Source of the DNA: Pogona vitticeps
Taxonomy: Eukaryota; Chordata; Lepidosauria; Squamata; Agamidae
Direction: 5' to 3'
NCBI RefSeq assembly: GCF_051106095.1
Contig: NC_135787.1
Location: 169,717,001 to 169,781,000, forward strand
Length of the DNA stretch: 64,000 bases
Shown here: positions 58,701 through 64,000 of the stretch, in pieces
How the letters are laid out: each line of letters begins with the position of its first letter
Position numbering within the stretch: position 1 is the first letter of the stretch
Program-made: the position numbers and the translations under genes
Notes under the pieces: model-generated
What the model was told of the DNA's origin: nothing
Databases searched by the model: none
What the model saw: only the letters and a program-made list of their open reading frames with translations

Positions 58701-59000
58701 TCGGTTTCTCCATCGTATGCAACCTGAACAGGAGTTCAAGGCAATTCTGTTCAGAAATCTGTTTTCTGCTTTAAAGGGAGGGAGAGGAATTATTGATCTG
58801 TTGCGGTCGAAAAAAGGAGATGCTAAAATGGTTCGGGGGGGGGGGTAGCGAGGGGAAAAAAAATACTGTACACACGTTGCTTCCCCTTAACGGGAGCGAA
58901 GGAAGCACGAGGGGCCACGGACCGGTGGTCTCACCTTATCAGGCGTTTCCTTGGCAACGCCTCGAGGAACCCAGCCAACGCATGTCACAGGGCAGCTCAT
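41014..59000 (-). CDS. PWP1: PWP1, WD40-repeat nucleolar/chromatin protein (15 coding exons)
   Basis: Coding exons in transcript order are 59000-58935, 57771-57713, 56657-56482, 54884-54799, 52752-52656, 51733-51623, 49985-49858, 48816-48743, 47807-47711, 44300-44239, 43686-43575, 43176-43086, 42527-42406, 41821-41716 and 41132-41014. All have GT-AG borders and consistent phases, giving 1506 nt or 501 residues, the human length as I recall it. Layout: N-terminal '[18 protein letters not shown]', an acidic region (about 42-100, '[15 protein letters not shown]'), a Lys-rich stretch near 231-241, WD40 blades across about 185-460 and a Ser-rich tail. PWP1 acts in the nucleolus and on chromatin, supporting rRNA-gene transcription and ribosome production; that is family knowledge. 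Transcription is from the CpG island at 59001-59330. Confidence 0.97.
41133..41715 (-). other. PWP1 intron 14 contents
   Basis: A hAT-MITE-like scrap may lie near 41405-41510 ('gattgtaattcacatcttgt'). Nothing else is recognised. Confidence 0.4.
41716..41821 (-). CDS. PWP1: PWP1 coding exon 14
   Basis: It encodes residues 428-462: '[20 protein letters not shown]' and '[14 protein letters not shown]', a WD40 blade ending in RVWD. The minus-strand donor is GCAG|GTGATT. Confidence 0.96.
41822..42405 (-). other. PWP1 intron 13 contents
   Basis: This contains the hAT-MITE-like element at about 42170-42291. Nothing else is recognised. Confidence 0.45.
42170..42291. mobile_element. Decayed hAT-type MITE
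   Basis: 'gtggacaatgagcagccctc' at the left and 'aactacactttacccatcac' at the right form imperfect inverted ends, with cattaaa before and cattaga after as a possible target duplication. It resembles the other CAGTGG MITEs but is more diverged. Confidence 0.5.
42406..42527 (-). CDS. PWP1: PWP1 coding exon 13
   Basis: It encodes residues 387-427: '[20 protein letters not shown]' then '[20 protein letters not shown]', a complete WD40 blade with KIWD. Confidence 0.96.
42528..43085 (-). other. PWP1 intron 12 contents
   Basis: This holds a TC/TG microsatellite (42612-42660) and otherwise unrecognised sequence. Confidence 0.45.
42612..42660. repeat. (TC)n(TG)n microsatellite
   Basis: Alternating CT repeats run into GT repeats, then 'agagagagtgtgt'. 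It lies in PWP1 intron 12. Confidence 0.9.
43086..43176 (-). CDS. PWP1: PWP1 coding exon 12
   Basis: It encodes residues 357-386: '[20 protein letters not shown]' and '[10 protein letters not shown]'. Human has [20 protein letters not shown]. Confidence 0.96.
43177..43574 (-). other. PWP1 intron 11 contents
   Basis: This is a short intron with nothing recognised. Confidence 0.45.
43575..43686 (-). CDS. PWP1: PWP1 coding exon 11
   Basis: It encodes residues 319-356: '[20 protein letters not shown]' and '[17 protein letters not shown]'. The donor is TTA|GTAAGT. Confidence 0.96.
43687..44238 (-). other. PWP1 intron 10 contents
   Basis: A stretch near 43860-44140 with G- and C-rich patches ('gggtcccaagggagccttgg') looks like repeat-derived DNA, but I cannot name the family. 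Confidence 0.4.
44239..44300 (-). CDS. PWP1: PWP1 coding exon 10 (62 nt)
   Basis: It encodes residues 299-318: '[20 protein letters not shown]', with two bases of the next Lys codon. It is nearly identical to the mammalian sequence. Confidence 0.96.
44815..44899. repeat. (GAA)n microsatellite
   Basis: GAA units with few interruptions (gaaagaag near 44855-44878) extend about 85 nt inside the hAT element. Confidence 0.95.
44961..45220 (+). mobile_element. MITE with CCGTGTTTCCCC-type ends, copy 2
   Basis: It starts CCTGTTTCCC and ends GGGAAAACATGG, with TA after the right end. The interior matches copy 1 in the same orientation ('taagtgaaaccctgccctcc', 'aaaacatcccctgaaa'). It is inserted into the hAT element and so is younger than it. 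Confidence 0.8.
46450..47110 (+). mobile_element. L2-like LINE, C-terminal coding remnant
   Basis: One plus-strand frame carries '[20 protein letters not shown]'; another, after a frameshift, carries '[15 protein letters not shown]' and '[20 protein letters not shown]', the CxC...H....C zinc-ribbon end of L2-class LINE ORF2. It is old and 5' truncated, in PWP1 intron 9 in antisense orientation to the gene. Confidence 0.7.
47711..47807 (-). CDS. PWP1: PWP1 coding exon 9
   Basis: It encodes residues 266-298: '[20 protein letters not shown]' and '[12 protein letters not shown]', a WD40 blade with ILWD. Confidence 0.96.
47808..48742 (-). other. PWP1 intron 8 contents
   Basis: This is AT-rich intron with nothing recognised. 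Confidence 0.45.
48743..48816 (-). CDS. PWP1: PWP1 coding exon 8
   Basis: It encodes residues 242-265: '[20 protein letters not shown]' and 'NKQL', with AG of an Arg codon. The acceptor chosen (TATGAAG|AGT) keeps the frame and the 501-codon total. A second AAAAG lies 13 nt inside. Confidence 0.9.
48817..49857 (-). other. PWP1 intron 7 contents
   Basis: This contains the hAT-type MITE at 49300-49436. The rest is unrecognised. Confidence 0.45.
49300..49436. mobile_element. hAT-type MITE
   Basis: Imperfect inverted ends: CAGAGGGTCCCAACCTTGG and, inverted, CAGTGGTTCACAACCTTGG. The body mirrors itself ('gttcttggactgcaattccc' against 'atttgcagtccaagaatact'). The target duplication is no longer recognisable. 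Confidence 0.8.
49858..49985 (-). CDS. PWP1: PWP1 coding exon 7
   Basis: It encodes residues 199-241: '[20 protein letters not shown]' and '[20 protein letters not shown]' + KK. It ends in the basic stretch typical of PWP1, a possible nuclear/nucleolar localisation signal. Confidence 0.96.
49986..51622 (-). other. PWP1 intron 6 contents
   Basis: This contains an L2-like LINE end (50055-50500) and a hAT-MITE scrap near 51080-51150 ('attctggctgatgtagtcca'). The rest is unrecognised. Confidence 0.45.
50055..50500 (+). mobile_element. L2-like LINE 3' end
   Basis: The plus strand encodes '[20 protein letters not shown]' and '[20 protein letters not shown]', then a tail 'acgccgcccagagtagtcga' and 'gatgggtgggatataaatat' ending in AAATAAATAA. 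This is the typical tail of squamate L2-class elements, and fairly well preserved. Confidence 0.85.
51623..51733 (-). CDS. PWP1: PWP1 coding exon 6
   Basis: It encodes residues 162-198: '[20 protein letters not shown]' and '[16 protein letters not shown]', including the first WD40 blade core. The human counterpart is [20 protein letters not shown]. Confidence 0.96.
51734..52655 (-). other. PWP1 intron 5 contents
   Basis: This contains a CR1 3' end (52158-52522). The rest is unrecognised. Confidence 0.45.
52158..52522 (-). mobile_element. CR1 LINE 3' end
   Basis: The plus strand carries the reverse complement of the CR1 3' untranslated region: 'gttggaaggggcctatatgg', 'ccatcgagtccaaccatcag', 'tcaagtatttgaagagcggt' and 'cattctttcagtctagcctc'. 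It is 5' truncated and in sense orientation with PWP1. Confidence 0.9.
52656..52752 (-). CDS. PWP1: PWP1 coding exon 5
   Basis: It encodes residues 130-161: '[20 protein letters not shown]' and '[12 protein letters not shown]'. The acceptor is AAG immediately after a 29-nt T run (minus strand). Confidence 0.96.
52756..52784 (-). repeat. 29-nt T tract at PWP1 exon 5 acceptor
   Basis: The plus strand has 29 consecutive A, so the transcript has 29 U ending 3 nt before exon 5. It serves as the polypyrimidine tract and is a homopolymer prone to length change. Confidence 0.95.
52785..54798 (-). other. PWP1 intron 4 contents
   Basis: Next to exon 5 lies the CpG-rich coding fossil at 52810-53877. 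Upstream of it (53878-54798) is ordinary AT-rich intron with nothing recognised. Confidence 0.5.
52810..53877 (-). pseudogene. Broken coding fossil, family unassigned
   Basis: A roughly 1.07-kb block has clearly higher GC and CpG than its surroundings and coding-like protein content on the minus strand in more than one frame (about two breaks). Recognisable traits are a Pro/acidic-rich part, a charged part containing '[13 protein letters not shown]', and a part with '[11 protein letters not shown]'. The mosaic looks like a gag-like or other virus- or transposon-derived coding fossil, but I cannot assign a family; a host-gene retrocopy is also possible. No flanking repeats or poly(A) on the matching side are visible. 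Retained CpG suggests a fairly young insertion. It is in sense orientation with PWP1. Confidence 0.45.
54799..54884 (-). CDS. PWP1: PWP1 coding exon 4
   Basis: It encodes residues 101-129: '[20 protein letters not shown]' and 'PYITLPNT'. The human counterpart is [20 protein letters not shown]. Confidence 0.96.
54885..56481 (-). other. PWP1 intron 3 contents
   Basis: There is a possible hAT-MITE scrap near 56130-56215 ('gggggctgtagtcaaaaaaa'). The rest is unrecognised. Confidence 0.4.
56482..56657 (-). CDS. PWP1: PWP1 coding exon 3 (acidic region)
   Basis: It encodes residues 42-100: an acidic, low-complexity stretch '[20 protein letters not shown]' followed by the conserved '[16 protein letters not shown]'. 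The sequence before that motif diverges freely among vertebrates. Confidence 0.94.
56658..57712 (-). other. PWP1 intron 2 contents
   Basis: There is a hAT-MITE scrap near 57012-57070 ('ggggatggcaacttccagct') and a short TG/TA patch near 57470-57492. The rest is unrecognised. Confidence 0.4.
57713..57771 (-). CDS. PWP1: PWP1 coding exon 2 (59 nt)
   Basis: It encodes residues 23-41: '[19 protein letters not shown]' with CA of the next Gln codon, a predicted charged helix. The human counterpart is VELSKEEVKRLIAEAKEKLQ. Confidence 0.96.
57772..58934 (-). other. PWP1 intron 1 contents
   Basis: This contains MITE copy 3 (57998-58277) and, at its exon 1 end, GC-rich sequence of the promoter CpG island with a G run near 58836-58846. 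Confidence 0.5.
57998..58277 (-). mobile_element. MITE with CCGTGTTTCCCC-type ends, copy 3
   Basis: It starts CTGTGTTTCCCC and ends TTGGGAAAACAGGG, with TA on each side (58278-58279 right; 57996-57997 left). The interior is the reverse complement of copies 1 and 2 ('acaacaatctacatttattc', 'ggcagggtttcacttaacta'). Confidence 0.85.
58935..59000 (-). CDS. PWP1: PWP1 coding exon 1
   Basis: It encodes residues 1-22: '[20 protein letters not shown]' + DK. The donor is AAG|GTGAGA. The human start is [24 protein letters not shown] minus two residues of spacing, so this ATG is well supported. Confidence 0.95.
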
Positions 59001-59330
59001 AGCTCCGGCCAGCGACAGAGTGCGCCCCACAAGCAGGCTCCCCCCTCCCCGCGCGCGCTGCTCAGAAACGTGCGACTCCCTTCCGGCTTCCACGTTCCGC
59101 CCTCGCCCTCTCAGCAGCAGACGCTTCCATCATGCCCTATCACGTTCTGAGGAGCGCCGGAAATCGAATACGGGCGGATACAACGTCATCAAGGAGCGTC
59201 AGCCGGCCGAGGTTAAGAAGCGAGTCGCGAAGGGGCGGGGCTGTCCGCTGCGCTGACGTCACTGTCGCGAGTGTAGGAGAAGCGGAGACGCTCCCGGCCT
59301 CATTCAGTATCCGCCGTGGGCGATGGATTT
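59001..59330 (-). promoter_or_regulatory. PWP1 CpG-island promoter
   Basis: GC- and CpG-rich sequence lies directly upstream of the PWP1 ATG. It contains a consensus CRE TGACGTCA (59254-59261), a GC box GGGGCGGGG (59232-59240) and ETS-like CTTCCGG/CCGGAAAT motifs (near 59082 and 59157). There is no TATA box. This is the usual layout for a housekeeping promoter. The transcription start cannot be placed. Confidence 0.7.
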
Positions 59331-59945
59331 AAGGGAAGCTGCTCGCCGACGCCCTTTTAACTCTTTTGCGCCATTTAAATAAATGTGTTTAGACTTCTCT
59401 TATGTGACTGGAATATTTTTTTACGTTCAGTTTCACACAAGTGAACGGACCGTAGGGCTCCACTGGACGCGCATCTAAGGTTCAGAGAAAGTAAAAGGCC
59501 GCCGGTTTTGCCCATAAGGGGAAAAAATGTGTAGAAATCTACAGTTGAACAATAATGGCCATCCAAATATCACCAAATGATGCGCATCCTTTTGAATTCT
59601 CCACGTTAGGTGAAAGAAGAAAGCAGGAGATGAGGGGGCATAACGAGAACAATGCAACAAAAAGCTGGATTGGAATCATCTACCCTCATTTTTATTTGTT
59701 TGTTTTCACTTTACTGCTTTTTGTACATGCCTCATCCTAGATGAAGTCCTGACTAATTCTGGTATTATATTGATCCCCACGCCAGATCCTGTTGTTTCTA
59801 ATGAAGACTTCTGAAGAACTCAGAAGCCTGAACTGTATTTGGTGACATTTTGATTATTCCTTACAATATTGTTGCCCAGGTATGGATTTTGGAGTTTAAG
59901 GTTGCTAACTTGTTTCTGTCCTTGGAGGCTGGGTGTCATCTATAC
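59331..59945. other. Gene-less stretch beyond PWP1
   Basis: This is AT-rich intergenic DNA with nothing recognised. Confidence 0.4.
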
Positions 59946-60076
59946 CAGTGGTTCTCAACTTTGGGTCTTCAGATGTTCTTGGGCTAAAACTCCCAGAAGC
60001 CTTCACCATTGTTGTCCTGGCCAAGATTTCTAATTGTAGTCCAGGAACATCTGGGATTCAAGGTTGGGAAAAGATG
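59946..60076. mobile_element. hAT-type MITE
   Basis: It starts CAGTGGTTCTCAACTTTGGG and ends 'tcaaggttgggaaaagatg'. Target duplication: atctatac (59938-59945) and acctatac (60077-60084), 7 of 8. The body has the 'aactcccagaagcc' core shared with the other MITEs. Confidence 0.82.
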
Positions 60077-62188
60077 ACCTATACAACTGTGAGAAAAGTA
60101 ATGCAGCACCTCAAAGACAACATTTGTTGTGCCATTAGCAATTTTGTATGTGTGAAGTGGACTATGAAACTATATACTGTATCACAATAAATGTGAGTCT
60201 TTAAAATGCCACATAATGGCTTTTAGTCAACTGCTGCTTTAATCTGAAGTCTTCTTGCACATCTGATTCAAATGGAAAACCAACATTAGCAAATACCTGT
60301 AACCATATTCATTTTTTTCCGGATTTCTGTCTCACTGCAAGTAATTTAGAAAATGCAATACTTTGAGAGATGGTTACCTGTGCCCCACAATTTGAATGTC
60401 CACTCACTGAATGTTTGCATCTATGAAAATCTCTATTCAAACTTTGGAAACAGTGTAAGAGCTTGGGAGTAGGGACAGCAAATGCAGTCCTCATTCACAC
60501 TATCCACGCTTTTTGTCCACATGTTCCACACATGAAACACAATCTTGTCCTTATTTATTCAGAACAAAAAGTCAATGAGTTTTGTGGACTTATTCCCAGG
60601 TAAGTGAATATAGGATTGCTTTAGGTGAAATCCTATCTACTGTATGAATTTGCTCCACTGAATGCACAGTATTGGGACCTCTGAACAGCCATCTGGAAAC
60701 ATGAGTCTATACAGGAGCAAGACCCAGGTAAGGGACAAAATACCTGTGATACAGGATATCCTTGATTGGATCCCAAGCATTTTTTTTAAAGGTGTATTGT
60801 GTATTGAGAAAGATGAACCGGATTGTAGCTCCTCTATACTCTCTCCTTATTTTAAATTACCCCTTTCAGATCGTTATTTGTCAAGAGAAACAAAAGGGAA
60901 AGCCACATGTATTATGGTCAGAATCCTTTTAGTGTTTGTGTAGATTTGTGTAAATTGCTATATCTAATTGCAGGTAATTGATGAGTTACTGAAGCACATC
61001 TCTGTAATGTGCCTAGACGTATGCTCAGCTGTGCAGCTGAGATATGCCTTGGCATCTTTATTAATTAGCTAAAATTAGCTGTGGTGAGTTATTCAAATTA
61101 TGTATAAAGAGCAATAGGATTCCAGCTATTATACCCACAATAATTAGCTGATCTAATCTGGTAGTTTTCAGCCTTTCTTATTGGAACCCAACTAATAATT
61201 CCCATTTGCACTGCTGGATCCACATTTAATGTTGTATTAATATACATTCATCTTCCTCCACTCTCCCTTTCTCCCTTTCTTTCCCTTCCCATCTTTCTCC
61301 TTCTTGTAAATTTTTTTAAATAATAGTTTTAAACATTTTTTAAAAGCTCACAATTGTGATTTTGGCTCTACTGTGACCAACCTTCAATTGTCCCATTGGC
61401 GTTGTACATATAGATTCACAGCTGAAGTCATGTTGCTAACAAATAGAAACACGCAAAACATCAGGAGCTATTACATTTGTGGCCCCAATAGGAATGAATT
61501 GGTTATATCTTCTGAATTGTAAGCAGTTGATGAATGTAGAGTTTTGCCTAACCTGGCAATTGTTACAAGTTTATTATCCATAAAAACATATTTCAATTTC
61601 AACAATTAATTAAATATAATCCAATATTGCTCACCACAGTAATATATAATTTGACAAAACATGGCTGATTTGACAAGAATATTTTTGCAGGCTAACAATA
61701 TATATATAGTTAGATATATGTATATAGATATAGTTATCTTTCTTATTAAAGAATTTTATAATGCCAGAAGTCATGCAAAAAATCCAGAGCAGTAAACACA
61801 ATGGGAACAATCATTTGTTGACATTACCAAAAACATTCAAATACAGAAACAGTAGGCTCTAGATATATACATACACTGTATTGTTTTTGTGGTCCCTTCT
61901 TTGTTATATTGAAGCATTGCTCCCACCCCACCGGGTCCTTATTAAAAGGAAAACTAGGATCTGGAGTATTTGCTACCAATACAGGCCACCAGTATAAACT
62001 TGAAATTTCTACCATAGATCCTGTAATTAGGCACTTAACCATTGGCTGGAAGGTGTGGGCAGGAGTCAGCAATACAAGAATCTCTCTTGAAAGCCAATAT
62101 TGATTCACTGGATTGTTTAAAATTATCATGCCAGAACTATCCTCTTTTTGCCAGTTCTCATGCATTGTTCTTCTAACACCCTTTAATG
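60077..62188. other. Gene-less stretch
   Basis: This is AT-rich intergenic DNA. A repeat-tail scrap ('gtgagtctttaaaatgccac') lies near 60190-60215 and a TA-rich patch near 61695-61740. No gene is recognised. Confidence 0.4.
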
Positions 62189-62585
62189 CAGTGGTTTTCA
62201 AAATCTGTTCCTGGGGATCTCAGCGTTCCTATAGCCTATAGTAGTGGCTAAATTTTCACATAAAATCTTGCCTGATCTTTGCAAATCTTCTCAATAAGCA
62301 ATTCCCAATTAGAACAATTACAGGGGACACATTTACATGAAACCTTGCTTGACACGGTCTAGACTTCCCCCAACAAGCTGGAGCTTCAGCGTACTTCTGG
62401 TAGCATACCAGGGGTCCTACCCGTTGGCATAATCACCTCAGCATGAGGCCTAAAACACATGCTGTGCAATGATTCTCTACAACATGGAGGGGCTTAATTC
62501 CAAATTCCAACTGTTCAGGAGGAGCTCCTCAGCAGATGCTGATGTGAAAAGCCTTCACCAACTGTGGAAAAGTTGAAAACCATGG
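62189..62585. mobile_element. hAT-type non-autonomous element (397 bp)
   Basis: It starts CAGTGGTTTTCAAAAT and ends, inverted, CCATGGTTTTCAACTTTTCC. Flanks: ctttaatg (62181-62188) and ctttagag (62586-62593), matching at 6 of 8. No transposase is seen. Confidence 0.7.
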
Positions 62586-63884
62586 CTTTAGAGTCACAGT
62601 TTCAAGGACTTAGATCCCTTTAATGGAGTAACATACACTGGACACCAAACTATTCCAGTATGAATGGAGGCTGAATGTGTCCTCTGGCAACTCTATGGAT
62701 TACCTCCAAAAGGTCCGATCATTAACAGTCCTGCTTGGGGCCTGTAATCTCAAAGCCATGGCTTCTTTTATTGAGTCTATGCTTTATTCAGTCTCCTGCT
62801 AAATCTTCTTCTTTCCCTGTTGCCCTCCACTTTTCCTGACATTATTATTTTTTCCAGTTATTTTTGTCTTTTCATGACACAAGCAAAAATCCAATAGTCT
62901 CAGTTTAATTATTTTAACTTCTAGTAAGATGTTATGTCACTTGTTTATCTTTCTGGTCATCCATTGTGTCCTTTCTGTTTAATATGTTCAGAACATAACA
63001 TACAAACAACAGGGTTAGATTCAGAGGAAAGTACTGAACATTGGTGGAAGAAACATCTGTAATTTAATATACACAGATGAGTCCATATTACTGACAATGA
63101 CTTGAAATGACTACTGTAAACATTTAGAGAAAAACTGTCAAAAGCAGGATTACAGATGGCTTTTAGATGTGCAGATTTATACATACAAACAAGTTTTATT
63201 TTAGAAAACCAAGACACATTGTTTCACTACTTTATTTACCCTGGTATACTCCAAAAAACATTTTGTTCTTACCTTATCCTATTGCAAAGTTGCTAAAGGC
63301 ATGGATAAAACAGAGTACAGGAACTTGAAGCAGACACAGGTAGGACAACCTGAGTCCAGCTTAAGAAGCTATACATGTTTGTGCTGCATGACAATTTAGG
63401 CAGAATACAAATACAGCCATTTACTGACCTACCTACAGGTGGAATCCTTGTGATGTAACAAAGCTCATCATTATCGCTTTTCCTGCACGTTAGATTGGAT
63501 TGACTGGAGTAGAGCCAACTCTAAAGCCACTCAGCTGACTTGTAAATATATGTTAACTGGGATAGATTGGCATAAACTATTTGTATAGGCAAGAATTGAC
63601 TTCACTGAGGTTGTGACAGCAGCCAGAAAAGGAAGAATCCATAACTCACATAAGTGTCATCTTCATGTTGTCTTGCTATTAGTGAAGTTTCAGAGAAACA
63701 GCTGGTGGAAATAATCAGTTAGCAGATAGACCAGAGAAACAGATCTACAATGTCCTCATATCATCCTAATATGACAAGCGTTTAATTCATATTTTCATAA
63801 TCATTACTCTTACACATCATTCTTAGCTGTCTTGATCAGTAAAGAAAAAATTATTACATTTAAATCAAAGATCACCCATTCCAA
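62586..63884. other. Gene-less stretch
   Basis: This is AT-rich intergenic DNA with nothing recognised. Confidence 0.4.
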
Positions 63885-64000
63885 ACCTTACTGTTATGTG
63901 CTGTCAAGTCAGAACAAATTTATAGTGACCCTAATAGGGCTTTCAAGGTGAGATATTTAAGGAGTGGTTTTATAAGTTCCACAGCCCCAGTAAACTTCCA
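63885..64000 (+). repeat. Interspersed repeat cut by the window edge
   Basis: 'gttatgtgctgtcaagtcag', 'atagtgaccctaatagggct' and 'ttcaaggtgagatattta' match a common squamate/amniote repeat beginning as I know it. The rest lies outside the window, so the family cannot be fixed. Confidence 0.45.

Noticed and set aside
61824-62201. 125-codon minus-strand frame, thought of as a possible envelope-like fossil
   Set aside because: No diagnostic motif, and it runs into the terminal inverted repeat of the hAT element at 62189. Not supportable.

Overview
The window is nuclear DNA from a squamate reptile (lizard or snake). The evidence is two Sauria-type SINEs with Bov-B-like tails, Bov-B (RTE) LINE pieces, CR1- and L2-like LINE ends, a Penelope-like element and several hAT and TA-target MITEs, all in AT-rich DNA with two CpG islands. 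I cannot name the genus.

Three host genes are present, in the order of the human 12q23.3 block (PWP1-PRDM4-ASCL4, read in the opposite direction). ASCL4 (minus, 10511-11080) is a single-exon bHLH gene. PRDM4 (plus, CDS 19165-39758) has 11 coding exons whose junctions sum to 801 codons plus stop. It runs from a CpG-island promoter with an 11-nt coding first exon to six C2H2-type zinc fingers. PWP1 (minus, CDS 41014-59000) has 15 coding exons summing to 501 codons plus stop, and its own CpG-island promoter carries a consensus CRE. Both totals equal the human protein lengths as I recall them, which supports every junction. PRDM4 and PWP1 converge with about 1.25 kb between stop codons. ASCL4 and PRDM4 are divergent, about 8 kb apart. 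The genes share a neighbourhood, not a pathway: a bHLH transcription factor, a PR-domain zinc-finger regulator and a nucleolar WD40 chromatin protein.

Layout: 1-10.4 kb is repeat-rich intergenic DNA (L2 end, LTR fossil with a hAT MITE, Bov-B/Penelope composite, MITE). 10.5-11.1 kb is ASCL4. 11.1-18.5 kb is intergenic (second LTR copy with its own hAT MITE, Penelope-like element with inverted ends, Sauria SINE). 18.5-40.5 kb is PRDM4, 40.7-59.3 kb is PWP1, and 59.3-64 kb is intergenic with two hAT elements.

I found no new enzymatic or defence-like system. The observations most worth checking are a perfect 22-bp-stem hairpin in PRDM4 intron 8, a 26-bp tandem duplication of the PRDM4 exon 3 splice donor, a 29-nt T tract serving as the PWP1 exon 5 polypyrimidine tract, an unassigned CpG-rich broken coding fossil beside that exon, a 52-bp repeat shared between the ASCL4 upstream region and a site 5.7 kb away, and two LTR copies that each carry a different hAT MITE at nearly the same place.
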